In this document: piece by piece, positions 1 to 11,300 of the stretch
How the letters are laid out: every line of letters begins with the position of its first letter
How positions within the stretch are numbered: the first letter of the stretch is position 1
Origin: Lepidodermella squamata
Taxonomy: Eukaryota; Gastrotricha
NCBI GenBank assembly: GCA_047495785.1
Contig: JBLDXI010000032.1
Coordinates: 1,736,001 to 1,800,000 of the forward strand
Direction: 5' to 3'
Length of the DNA: 64,000 nucleotides
Notes under the pieces: model-generated
Told to the model about the DNA's origin: nothing
What the model saw: only the letters and a program-made list of their open reading frames with translations
The model's database searches: none
Program-made: the position numbers and the translations under genes

Positions 1-258
1 TGCTAGAGTTTTCAATTGCCCCGTCGGTTCAGTGATGAACCCGGCTAAAAAGTGCTTGCTATGGTGAGAAAAATAATACAACAGGAAATGCGTAATGAGT
101 GTGCACAAATCATCTTTCAACTCGTTTCTTAAGTGTGGGTCGAAAAAGTAACGCTATTTGTAAACAGTCGAATACATGTAACAGAGCTGGAGCGTCTACT
201 GTATCGATATATAGACAGAATTAGGATAAGACTCGTCTAAGATAATTTTCCATCAGCT
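1..258. other. upstream non-coding stretch
   Basis: AT-rich sequence before the first M13 gene. I see no ORF of note, repeat or clear core promoter. It presumably holds that gene's promoter and 5' UTR. Confidence 0.4.
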
Positions 259-2394
259 ATGTCTTGTTTCTCAGGTCAATTCGAGAACTGCGCCATTTTG
301 AGGTGCACCCTCACGGACGAACAAGGGGAAAGACGTCTTAATTTAAGTAACAAAAAATACAAATTTATTCGTCATTCTCTCAAGTTTTATTTTCTACCAG
401 GAAAAGCTGTTAAAATCATGCTGACTATCGTTCCAGTGCTAATGCTCGCTGTTATTGCCGTAGCAGCTAGCTTGCCAAGCCGGTCTCACAAGAACAGCTT
501 TGTTCTGATCTCTGAAAAATCACATTTAACGATTTGCCAAGAAAAAGAATGCGAAAACTATGTTTCACGCGTTTACAGCTCGTTGGACACTTCTGTAGAT
601 CCATGTGAAAACTTTTACGACTTCGCCTGTCCAAATAATGGGGCGTCCTATTGCTCTGATCAAAACCAACAAACAATCAACGCTAATCAGTTGTTTTTGG
701 AGATTTTTGGTAGGTTTTGCTCCGAATCGATTTCAAAATTTAAAATCTTTCTGGTAGACAATGCTACGAATCTTGACTGGGAGACGGATAAGAAAGTGCG
801 GATGGCTTTTGACGCTTGCGTAAACGATAATAAGTCTTTGGACGCCCATCTCCCTTTTATCAAGGTAATCGTTGAAGAAATGGGTGGTTTCGACACAAAA
901 TTAACAATAGATACCCTCCAACATCGCATCGAACGGCTTCTCGCCTTCAACCAAGACCACATGTTCCGCCTAGCTTTTGACTTCACGCAAAACAACATGG
1001 CTGGGCTTGTTTTGGGCCGAGGTAACAATGAAGAGGATGATCGAATTTTCAAGAAATGGCGGCAGATCTCTGCAAAACTTAACGGCCCTGTTGAAGCAGA
1101 ACTGCAGGATGTAATCAAATTTTCGAACGAGCTCAGAAGTTATGGAGAGCAAAGCAAGTATACCGAAACTGTTTTGAAGGAACTGTCCTTTCATTACGTA
1201 CAAAAATGTTGCGCTCTACTGAGATGGCCGGCGATCATCGATGCATTCATTTCCCACATCAATTACAAAGCAACGAAAATTACGAAAGTCTGGACTAATT
1301 TCTACCAATGCGGGTACTTGAGGAACATGTGCCGGGTTATCGAGGAGACAATTATAACAGAAGAAGGACAGCAAACCATTCAAAACTACCTCGTCTTCAA
1401 GGCGATCGAAGTCGCCGTGCAAATGGATTTCAGTTCTCGGGAAGATACTGGGGAAAGCCGTAAGATCAGTTGCATAGGCGAAGTCGCGGAAATGCTGCCA
1501 TTCGCTGTTGGGTCAATAATGAAACGAAACGCTTTGAATAGCTCGAGGCTCAATGAGCTTAAAGATCTTGCGCTTCATCTCAAGAGCCAATTTTATAATG
1601 AGATCGCCTCATCGCCAAAGTTCAAGCGAACTGAAAAATCACACTTGAAAGACATGCTTGACACCTTGAAAATTGTGATTGGACCTCCGAACTGGACTGT
1701 GGAGCAGCGGCTATTGGACGAATTTCACTCGGATTTTCAAATCAAAACTAAAGATGATTGGTTGGAAGTTCTGTTGGAAGGCCGGAAATTTTACATGAAG
1801 ACATACTTGAGTTACGCCTATTTAAAAGAAAACGCTACTTTTCAGCCGCTTCAAGTGAATGCTAATTACGACCCTGTAACTCATACAATTAGCCTCTCTC
1901 TTCCTTTGGTACTGAAACTGCTCGGAAACCGCGATACAGCTTTTTCAAATGAGTTATTTCCGATATTGTATGGAAAGTTAGGATTCATTGTTGGTCGCAA
2001 GCTGAGTCGATTTTTCAACTACCTGCCCGGAGGAAATCCTCTACTCCGATTGAACTGTTCAGTTAGAGATGTATACAACAAGATTTCAGATCGGCATGAA
2101 TGTGGAGAGAACTTCGGGCTTATTTCTGAGGATTTCGCGGATTTAGCTGGTCTTCAGCTTGCCTTTAAAGCTTTCAGAGAAGCCAAAGCTAATATCAGCA
2201 ATTCTCATGACCAACTGTTTTTCATCTCATTCGCTCAGCGCTTCTGCCCGGGAAACGTCCAACCGAACAAGAATCACTCACCTAACTACCTCAGAGTACT
2301 TGGACCTTTGTCTATGAGTAAAGAATTTGCTGTAGCCTTTAGGTGCCCTCGTGATTCAGAAATGCTTAGTGAAGAGCACTGTGAAATATGGTAG
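259..2394 (+). CDS. M13 (neprilysin-like) metallopeptidase homologue 1, probably catalytically dead
   Basis: Type II membrane or secreted member of peptidase family M13 (neprilysin/ECE), a family of extracellular zinc peptidases that trim peptides. ATG at 259 gives a short cytoplasmic start, then a probable intron 275-400, then a hydrophobic anchor (LTIVPVLMLAVIAVAAS); an ATG at 418 is the alternative start. The family signature VDPCENFYDFAC follows. A second in-frame intron at 710-757 (phase 1) matches the intron position in both neighbouring paralogues. The spliced product is about 653 aa. The zinc motif HExxH is replaced by GRKLSRFF, while the downstream SEDFAD segment, which carries the third zinc ligand Glu in the family, is kept. 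The terminal CxxW-like CEIW is present. Loss of both zinc-binding His residues implies a pseudoenzyme. AATAAA at 2397 lies just past the stop. Confidence 0.85.
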   Translation: MSCFSGQFENCAILRCTLTDEQGERRLNLSNKKYKFIRHSLKFYFLPGKAVKIMLTIVPVLMLAVIAVAASLPSRSHKNSFVLISEKSHLTICQEKECENYVSRVYSSLDTSVDPCENFYDFACPNNGASYCSDQNQQTINANQLFLEIFGRFCSESISKFKIFLVDNATNLDWETDKKVRMAFDACVNDNKSLDAHLPFIKVIVEEMGGFDTKLTIDTLQHRIERLLAFNQDHMFRLAFDFTQNNMAGLVLGRGNNEEDDRIFKKWRQISAKLNGPVEAELQDVIKFSNELRSYGEQSKYTETVLKELSFHYVQKCCALLRWPAIIDAFISHINYKATKITKVWTNFYQCGYLRNMCRVIEETIITEEGQQTIQNYLVFKAIEVAVQMDFSSREDTGESRKISCIGEVAEMLPFAVGSIMKRNALNSSRLNELKDLALHLKSQFYNEIASSPKFKRTEKSHLKDMLDTLKIVIGPPNWTVEQRLLDEFHSDFQIKTKDDWLEVLLEGRKFYMKTYLSYAYLKENATFQPLQVNANYDPVTHTISLSLPLVLKLLGNRDTAFSNELFPILYGKLGFIVGRKLSRFFNYLPGGNPLLRLNCSVRDVYNKISDRHECGENFGLISEDFADLAGLQLAFKAFREAKANISNSHDQLFFISFAQRFCPGNVQPNKNHSPNYLRVLGPLSMSKEFAVAFRCPRDSEMLSEEHCEIW

Positions 2395-2421
2395 TAAATA
2401 AAACAAATCCTGACTTCAATT

Positions 2422-4330
2422 TTATTGGCAATTCATCGGAGTCTTAAACTTTGACTTTGGAGGGCATTGAAATGCAGCGGAAAATCGTTCACTCGAAGAT
2501 ACAGCACCAAGCACTCGAAGCTGAGCTGATGAATCATCCTTCCGTGAACAGAGGCCTTGCGCACAAGCAATAAAAAATAATTGATCGTCAGCTGTTCCTC
2601 TGCTGCCCAACTGTTGTTGCATCAGATCGAAAGCTAGTGGAAGACTCAAGTACTCCGATACGTAGCTGAAAGCATCCTTAAAATTTGGTGCTGGTTTCCA
2701 ATAAACCCGGGCGAGTGATTTGTAGTAACCGAGAATGCATTCTCTTTGATTTTGCAAGAACCAATCGGACTTCAAAAATCCCTGAAAATGTTGGGCTGTT
2801 AGTAACGCCTTGAATATTGAACCGACGTAACCTCCGTAGATAATCGGAACTGGGAAAGATCTGTCGAAAAGGGGAGGGGCGAGCATAGAAACAGGTAGCA
2901 TGATTTTCTTGGAAGAAATGCGGTCGTAAATCGGTCGAGTGCCAAAAGGCGCGTAGGAACCGTCTTTCCTCGAGTAAGGGAATCTCAGGTCTTGCCCAAG
3001 ACTGAAATCTTTCATTCTTTGATAATTTTCTGGGTACCATGCATTGCGATCAATTTTCAAACTTTCGAAATGCTGCTCAATCTTTGTGGCATTATGCGTC
3101 CAACTTGGAGGCCATTGAGTAAACGGGAAGCCTTCCAATTCAGCCATAGTCGCAAGCTTCGTGTTATCTGCGAATTTTACTGACAATAGCTGCTCTCGGA
3201 AGTATCTGACAGATACTCTTGCGAGTTCCATAGCGCTTGGGATATTATTTTCGTCAAAATAATCTCTCCGATTTATCGCAGCAATTGCAAGGGGCATGTG
3301 ACGCTGAATACTTCGAAAACAATGCTCCTCAATTGTTTGGTAATCGGCGATTGATTTGAAGATGAAATAATTCTGAAGTGTCCTGCGGCCGTCGATGGAT
3401 CTCAGGTGAGCCTCCATTATTCGACAAGCATCGCCGATGTAATTACAGAAAGACCGGTCTGAGTAGAACTTGACGTTGCTAAGGTTGAAATTAAAAGTTC
3501 CCGCAATCACATCCGAGATCGACGGCCAGTTCAGAAGTTGACAACATTCAGCAGGAGATGACAGTTCAGTGTCTTCCAATGGGCCATCAGTGTATGGTTT
3601 GATGTAAGCAAGCGCCGCGGTGAACTCCCTTAACTGATCCAAATCATGTTGCTCCAAGCCAAATGCAGCGAGAAACTCTTCGTCCTTCAGTTTGAAACGA
3701 TGACTTCCGCTGACTAGGACGACTTTGACGGGTAACTTGAGATAGTGACCTGGAATGGGATTTATTGAGTGCGGGAAGTCTGATCTCGCCAACATGAATA
3801 TGCTGTCCAAATTACGAGCGACCATTTTTTCAAACTGAGATTGGAGAGAAGACTTGTTTCGAACAGAGACATCCGAGTTGAATCCACCCATTTCCCCTAT
3901 AATTGCCTTAATATAGGCCAAATCTTCATCCTTTCTCCAATTCTGGCAGGATTCGTAAATATAAACCAATTTGCGATCTATTGCCCATGTGTAATTCAAC
4001 TTAGATCCTGAAACATCCCAGTTTGTTAAGTGTCACAAATTATAGTAAAACCGAACCGGAAAGAAGGGCCTCGAATCGCTGTTGAGAATTAATGGAAACC
4101 CAATCAGCTAAATTCATGTCCAGCTCGTTGTTACCACAAGCGAATTCGTAGAAGTCATCGCAAGGATCAGCTGACATGTTCATTTGTTTGAAAATACTTT
4201 TGACACGAGACGCGCAAGTATCTGTTTCACATGCATCCAAGACGTAGTCCAATGATAGTTTCGTAGACATCCTTGCGAATATCACACATGCCGTTGTGAC
4301 GAGTAGAGCCGCTGTAAAACTTGCTAACAT
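2422..4330 (-). CDS. M13 metallopeptidase homologue 2, zinc motifs lost
   Basis: Second M13-family paralogue, convergent with the first: only 27 bp separate the two stop codons. Exon 1 is 4057-4330 and exon 2 is 2422-4007. The 49-bp intron sits in phase 1 at the same place as in the paralogues and gives about 618 aa. The start is a signal anchor (MLASFTAALLVTTACVIFA) followed by SADPCDDFYEFACG, the family's N-terminal signature. Where HExxH should be, the protein reads IYGGYVGSIFKALL, and the third-ligand segment is SEYLSLPLAF, so all three zinc ligands appear to be lost. The C-terminal CxxW is also shortened (PMNCQ, then stop). It is probably a non-catalytic decoy, binding protein or chaperone-like copy. 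The stop codon lies inside the AATAAA signal. Confidence 0.83.
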
Positions 4331-4947
4331 TAGAAAAGTTAGCGTAGTGATTTGCCGTGCTGGAAATATTGAAAAAATGTAACTGGACAGAGAATTGTTA
4401 TCGATTTACCGGTAAAACTGTTAGAGACAAAATTGATTGGATCAATGCGACTTGAGAACATCTCGTCATGCAGGATTACATATTCATGGCTTGGCGCTCA
4501 TACCTGCTATATTTCCTCCTTATTTATTTAATTGAGTAAAGAGCTGCCGCTATCCCTCAATCAATGTTTTCATCCCTTTTCTTTGCATCATAGAACTGGA
4601 ATCACTCATTCAACAAGTTTGTTAATTTTTCTAACTAAGATGCATGTTTTTTCAGCTTCCTTGGAATGATAATTCAGTGGCGCGTTGCTGCCAGAAGATT
4701 ATAGCCTCAGTCTTCCGTATAAAGCAAAATGCTTTTTTATCATTAGTAGAGCTTCTTCTGAACTCCAACAAGGTAATTTACAGTATATGCAGGTAATAAA
4801 TAATGCGTTCCATATCCATTCCTTGGTTGAGAAACTCCGTTTTTTCTGTTCAATAGATCCCATTTGTTTACGATATTAGTGCTGCTGTTGCTGGATGCGC
4901 GCCGTAACAACGAACTATTCCTCCAGTTATTTTAAAAAGTAGGTATC
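4331..4947. other. divergent intergenic region between M13 homologues 2 and 3
   Basis: About 0.6 kb between two head-to-head M13 genes. A 64-codon ORF at 4685-4879 shows no family features. An acceptor-like AATATTTCCAG lies upstream of the minus-strand start, so a 5' UTR intron or a spliced-leader site is possible. I see no TATA box. Confidence 0.35.
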
Positions 4948-7090
4948 ATGCAAAATAGCCTTACTGAGCTGAAGCGACGGACCAGGCGCCATCTCTCTAC
5001 GAGTACATAATTTTTGAAAATTTAGTGAAATGTTCTAATCAAATCAAATTTCAGATGCGTCCTCCAGGCGAGTTCTCGCCATCATTTTCGTTCTTGTTAT
5101 CGTAGTCGGAGCACTCCTCGTCGGTATTGCCGTTTACTCAAGTCGAGGCAGAGTATCAGTGTCTCATTTCGGAGATGACTTGAAGGCGGTCTGCGAAACT
5201 GAGTCATGCCTCGATTACGTAACAAACATGGTTGTAATCATGAACTCTTCCGCGGATCCTTGCGATGATTTTTACGAATATGCTTGCGGCGAGATGGCGG
5301 AACGAGTTTTGATTCCGGAAGACTACGACGGGAAGACATGTTTAGACACCATGTGGGCTGATGATCCATTCAATCCTCGTCAAACTTTCTTCAACATCCT
5401 AGGTAAACAATTTATTAAAAAATCTAATCAAATGAGGAATATTTTGCAATTTTCAGAGGACGAATCGAATATGAAAACTCTGACGGATAAGAAGTTGAGT
5501 TTTTACCTGGATTCTTGTCTGAACAGTGCAACATGGGATGCAAACTTACCCTACATTCAAAGCATCGTGGATCGGCTCGGAGGATTCAGCTCAACCCTGA
5601 AAAAGGACATTTTACAAGCTAGAATTGAAAAAATGCTTTCGTTCAATTTCGACCACTTTTTTGCTCTGGACTTCGTTTACTCCTTCGACGTTTCTCGCGC
5701 TAAGGCTGCAGGATTGGCTCTGACGAAAGGAAATCGGATAGGAAATCCCGAATCCCGGGCTCGAATTTTGAAAATTGCGAACAAACTTGGATCCCTAACA
5801 ATCGAGGAATTGAAATCAGTCATCGAATTGTTCGATATCATCGCAGAAGAAGAGTTTGATGAGGACGGAATGGTTGCTAAGCCCACTGCAATGTCGGAAG
5901 TCAGCTTCAATTACCTGTCAAAATGCTGCCCACTTCTCAACTGGTCATCGATTGTCGATAAATTCCTGTCCCAGATAAATTACAACGGCACCAAACCGCA
6001 GAAAATCGGATCGAATTTCTTTAACTGTGGCTACTTAAGGCGGATGTGTAAGTCGTTCGAAACCCAGCTTGAGAGTGAAAATGGCGCGAAAACACTGCAA
6101 AATCTGGTTATTCTCCTTGCGATTCCTATCGATGCGAAAATTGTTGAGGATAATACGGCAGTTTCTATTAACAAAACCGCTGATCTTTGCTTGAATCAAG
6201 TCACAGCGAATCTGCCATTTGCTGTTGCGTCACTCTACCGGCGTTCGAAATTCGACGAGGAACATCTGAAAGAACTTCATTCGTTCTCAGGCGACTTAAA
6301 AACTGCATTCGAAGAAATATTGCTCATGTCCTTACCCCATAAATCGAAATTGAGGGGCGTATTCGACCGCCTTAGAATTCAATTTGGAAGCCCGGATTGG
6401 GCGATGAATGAGCAGTTATTGGATGGTTACCACTTGAGTTTCAACCCTAATCAAGCGAGTTGGTTGGAGAGCCTTCACGAGGGCCGGAAAATGTATATGA
6501 AGTCGTATCTAGAATATGCCTATCAAAAGATTGACTCACCTGTTCAACCGCTTGAAATCAACGCGATGTATTCCTACTACAGCCATACTATCAATTTCAA
6601 TTTGCCGCTTTTACATCAAGTTTGGGATCCTGATGAATCATCTCAATCGGCTAGCAACGACTTTCTGCCGCGATTGTACGCGAAAATGGGAATGTTGATC
6701 GGGCATGAGTTGAATCATCTGTTTGACTACGAAATATGGGGTCGAAAGCCAGAGTGTTTGTCTCAAATGTATCAACCTTTCGCTCAAAAATTCAGGTGTA
6801 AACTGCGGAATGACACCTTTGAGGAGGATTTCGCTGATCAAGTTGGAACTCAGTTGGCCTATCGAGTTTTTCGAGACCGTCTACCGAGCAGTAACAAAGC
6901 CCGAGATCGAATGTTCTTCATAGTCATGGCTCAAATGATCTGCACGGCAAATTTTGAAGCAACTGTTGGTCATACGCCTAATGCCTTCCGCGTGCGAGGA
7001 AATATGGCGAATAGTGAGGATTTTGCGAAGTCATTCGACTGTCCTATTGGTTCTCCGATGAATCCAGCGCAAAAATGCATGGTCCTGTAA
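4948..7090 (+). CDS. M13 (neprilysin-like) metallopeptidase 3, predicted active
   Basis: Third M13 paralogue and the only one here with an intact zinc site. The ATG at 4948 opens a 55-nt exon (MQNSLTELKRRTRRHLST), intron 5003-5054 follows, then a transmembrane anchor (VLAIIFVLVIVVGALLVGI) and SADPCDDFYEYACG. An in-frame 54-bp stretch at 5403-5456 has GT-AG ends and matches the shared phase-1 intron, so it is probably spliced out, leaving about 678 aa. Catalytic features are IGHELNHLFD (HExxH: two zinc His and the catalytic Glu), EEDFADQVG (third zinc ligand Glu) and a NAxY-like substrate-binding segment NAMYSYYSHT. The usual terminal CxxW is CMVL. It should be an extracellular peptide-degrading enzyme. 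A transposon has inserted in its 3' UTR, duplicating the AATAAA signal. Confidence 0.88.
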
Positions 7091-7163
7091 ACAATGCATC
7101 CGTTTTTACTGTCTCAGTCAGCATTTATTTCTGTGAGATTTGTGTGAGAATATTCCGGTGTTC

Positions 7164-7172
7164 AATAAAATC
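7164..7172. repeat. left 9-bp target site duplication
   Basis: AATAAAATC directly abuts the left end of the transposon and recurs exactly at 17271-17279 after the right end. Nine base pairs is the classic duplication length of Mutator-like elements. The copy includes the probable polyadenylation signal of the upstream M13 gene. Confidence 0.9.
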
Positions 7173-7943
7173 ACCTGGCTGAAGCTAGCAGGACGATTCC
7201 TGCAGGATTGTGTTCCGCTCATTTTCGCTCTTGTGCCACCCTTGTGCCATCAGTCTGAGGGCCTAAATAGTTTATCCAGGTGTATTCCAGAGATTGCTGC
7301 ATCGATTTCATCAAGTAATTAACGATTGACGCAATTAAGGGTCACAGTACATGCGCCCTGTTCTAAATTAACCTCGCAGGATACTGTGCCAGTCATAAAA
7401 CTTGGTGGACTGGGGTAGAATTTTGCGCCGATTACGAATATGCAATCCTCTTGCGTGTCCAATCTGCACAAAATTCGATTTGTGCCATTATTTGTGAAAA
7501 TAAGCAATAAAATGACCCATCACGTGACCTTTGACCTCAGGTGAGCTTGTGCCGGCAATGCAGGATTGACCAATCGATAGAGCGGGGTCGATTACCCTAG
7601 TTTGCCAATTGACAGCCCAATGCAATCAAAATTGAGTGCGGAAAACGTAGCCGAAATACCGTAAAATATCAATTTTTAGCACCGCAGGGTGACTACAACA
7701 AAAAGTGGGTCAAACACCCTTGCAGGATTGTGTGCCAGGCATTATGATATGACCGTCTAGACCAGTTTTCGGCCCTGATCACGAATTTCAAGTCCGTTTG
7801 CGTAACCGGAGCCGGCAAATCGGTTATTTTGCCTGATTTATGAGGAAAAACCGCGAAAATTGGCTTGTCACGTGACCTGTGACCCCAGGTGTGCCTGTGC
7901 CAGTGGCGCAGGAAGCGCCATTCGATCGGGCGTGGTCGAAAAC
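7173..7943 (+). repeat. left terminal inverted repeat, 771 bp
   Basis: Matches the reverse complement of 16500-17270 over its full length, ending at GGGCGTGGTCGAAAAC. It contains several short CAGGATTG-type direct repeats (TGCAGGATTGTG, GCAGGATTGACC), which may be transposase binding sites. The 62-codon ORF inside it is mirrored in the other TIR and is not treated as a gene. Confidence 0.93.
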
Positions 7944-8382
7944 GGTGGTTCTCTACGGGGCAACCTCGCCTAATGAAATCTGAGAATTTAAAACGTTACT
8001 GAAAATAAGTATTTCGATATTATTACGTAATTTTTATTTTTTCTACAGATTATAATGTAATTAATTCCACTGTTTTTTCTTATAGTACAAATTGAACAGG
8101 AATGGAGAATGGAAATAAGAATGGAAAATTATTTGGATCATTTTCACTCTTCGGAAAAGCAATTAGACACCGACTGTGTAAATAAGACGTTAGTAGGACT
8201 TCGCATCTCAAATATATAAGAGATGCCTAATAAACAGCGCGAGTATAAATGGTATTGTATCGTGTATCGTTTCCATTCTATGTGAAGCGGTATGATAAAT
8301 GTCCAGCGATACCCTGTAGATATTAGTGTATCCCAACGAAAACCAATAGCGGAGATTAAAAATTCAAAACGGCAAAAAATAG
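7944..8382. other. transposon 3' internal non-coding region
   Basis: AT-rich sequence between the left TIR and the last exon of the transposon gene. TTTATT near 8031 reads as AATAAA on the minus strand and may be the polyadenylation signal. Weak inverted similarity to the region just inside the right TIR (TCAGTAACGTTTTAAATT) extends to about 8015. Confidence 0.4.
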
Positions 8383-11300
8383 TTAGCGGTCAAATATGTA
8401 GTCGCCTGAATTCAGTTCCGGTTCCGGACAGCCTAGTTCCTGTTCGTCTGGCGTACGCCCAAGAATAAGAAAAACGCCTAGCCATTTTTTCAAGGCCGGT
8501 GATTCAGGCCGCAGGTAATTCCGTCTCGCCTTCCCCTCTGTGACAAGGGTATAATCCAACGGGAAAGAACCAGGCGTAAGGAGGCCGTAGTTTGACGTGC
8601 CGCTTTGCCTAGCCACGACGGCGACGACTTCATAGCTGGATATTACTGCTATATTACAGGTTTTACGTTTCTTAACAAAAATTTACCTCAGATTCTGGAA
8701 TGATAATTGCGTTAGATTCAGGCATTTGCTAAGGGCTACAAGACCATCAATGGCGATGATGATGGTGGGGCTGGGCGAAACTCGGCCATCTTCGTGATGA
8801 TGAGTGCCAACACTGATCAGCCTCGTGCCCTGGCATGGCGATCTGAACAAATTTCAACCCCAACATTTTAACCTGGCCGTTAATTTAACAATCTTTAGAT
8901 GATTTTACCCGCTAGATTCCACGTATTGACAATCGGTCGAAGTCTGACCGAATCGGTTGCCCAACATTTCCTCTAGCTGCCGCGTAGATGGAAAGCTACG
9001 AATTAATTGGCATTCAAAATTGATCCGAACAAATTAATTGATAAAGCAAACCCATCCGACTCGATGATGAGGAACGGATTCGTAATGAATTCTGACCCAG
9101 GCGGAGAGGTGCAGAATTCATTTTGGCAGTTGCCAACTTTCCTAGTAAGCCCACATCGGTCAATAGCAAAGATCGCTGAGCACAACTGACTGGGCCTTAT
9201 GTCGTCAAAGCTGTACACTCTGCCCCCATCTTCACGTCGAACAGCGAGATCAGAGTAGAGCTCTTCGATCAAAATGCCTCGCCTAGCTCGGAGTTCGAAG
9301 CGTGTCGCTGCTTTATTGCTGATGGCTTCCAAATAAGAAACCCATTTACCTGGGCATAGACTTTGGCGAATTGGGGCCATGCCCATAGCAAATAGGTCAA
9401 AAGGTCTGGTGCTTCTTAGGTCAACGTCATGACTTGCACTGTCAGAGGCAGGCAATTGGTCGAGCACGCTGAGACCCAAGGCGAAGCTGATTTCTTGGGC
9501 TTCCGATCCGTCCGAAGCCAAATCATCGAAGGTCCAAGCGCCCTTGCGTGACTTACCTTTTATGGTTTTAGGAGCCTTGGGAGACTTCGGAGACTTCGGA
9601 GCCTTGGGAGCCTTGGGAACCTTGGGAGCCTTGGGAACCTTGGGAGCCTTGGGAGCCTTGGGAACCTTGGGAGCCTTGGGAACCTTGGGAGCCTTCGTAG
9701 TCTTGAGAGGCTTCGGATCTTTTACGGTCTTCACAGTTCTTCGAGGCTTTGAATCTTTCGAGGCTGACGTTGGAATTTCCAGTGGATCCGGTGCATTCGC
9801 AAGCTTTGGAATTTTCCTAGGCTTCGAATCTTTGGGTATCAGGGTTGTTTCTGGAGCCCTTCGTCGCCGGGATGCCATGGGCTGACTTGCTGTAGCCGAG
9901 CTGACACTTGAGGCCGGCTCATCATCCATAGCCGAAACTATCGACGAACTTTCAAAGACCATCCCGCTGTCTTGCAATCGTGAGGGTATTTCAAACTGGA
10001 AATTGCTCAACTCGGAAATCGCCTCTAGACCGGCCAGTCTATATAGTTATAACATTAAAGTCCCGATATCGTCCCATATAAATAAGCCAATAAGCAGGCA
10101 GCCATTCTATACCTAGAAAATGAGCTTTTCCCAACAGCCGAGGGCTGCTGTGACTCTTTGCTGCTGAGATCCATTGCAGCATGGGCATGTTCGGAATAGG
10201 GTGGAGGAGGTGAAGGTGGAAGTGGGACGCTAAATTATCATATAGCTAGACAAGTCCTTCAAAGTAAAACACAAAAATCACCTGGAAGATGGAACAGATT
10301 CCACGAGCGTAGCAACATGAGCCGAAACAGGTTTGGGACAGCAGTAAAAGAAAATAACTGCGTAGTAAAGGCGATAGAATTTCTCAAGCTCATTGTCGAA
10401 TTTTCGCCAAAACGGTTTCCGTGTACGTGAGCTGACTACAAGATCGTCAAGCAAGTAAGCGTCACCATCGATGATCCTGATAGTGACGTAATGTCCCGAG
10501 CCTTCCCTATCCTCGGTTCTCTTGCCTTCTGCTCGATTAGGCTCGCTGAAAAGAATAGCGCTGTGAAGCGAATATCTTTAGGGGAAAGGAGATCTGACAT
10601 TTGGCTTCATTTACAACACTGAGATGAAGACTTACGAAAAGTGTTCCATTTCAAGAGACTTGGGAGCTTGGTTGAGAACAGTGGTTGCTGTCCACTCCCA
10701 ACTCGACTCAAACTCGATGGCAATAAAAGGTAGGGGCTTGCTTGGATCATGATGCCTAGCGGGTGATAGCATTCGGTGATGGTTTTTGCAACGGCACATC
10801 ACAATGTCCTCAAAAAATAAGGCGTCGATTTGCGCTTGGAAAGTCACCCTTTGCAAAGCTGTATTTGCTCGAACAGCCTCATAGTGCTGCGCATTTTCCC
10901 TACAAATTAATGAAATAAATAGATAACAGCCTTGAATGGGACAGAAAACTGACGCCTCAATAGAACCCAATAAGACAGGATTAACCACTTTTTGTATCTG
11001 AGTCGGCTTACGGCATTCTTCACACGGATGTAGGTCTCGCAATAAATAGCAGCCATCAAGTTCACACATTTGCGTAAGCCAAAGCATACAATTTCCATCT
11101 CCAACATTGGAAACTCGCATCTCGTAATGATCAATTGGGCAGCAAATTGATGAATCAGGGGATACTTCGATGACCCGACCGAAGCAATCAATTGGCAACA
11201 ACCTAGTTTCATTGTTCCTCGGAAACACTCTGCCCATAAATCTGAATCTGGCTAACTGAGCCATCCTCTCGCCGTTTTCACTGGAAGCCGCGTCCTTTAG

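Noticed and set aside
7319-7507. 62-codon ORF in the left TIR, mirrored at 16936-17124
   Set aside because: Present only because the TIRs are identical; no family features and no expected role in a terminal repeat.
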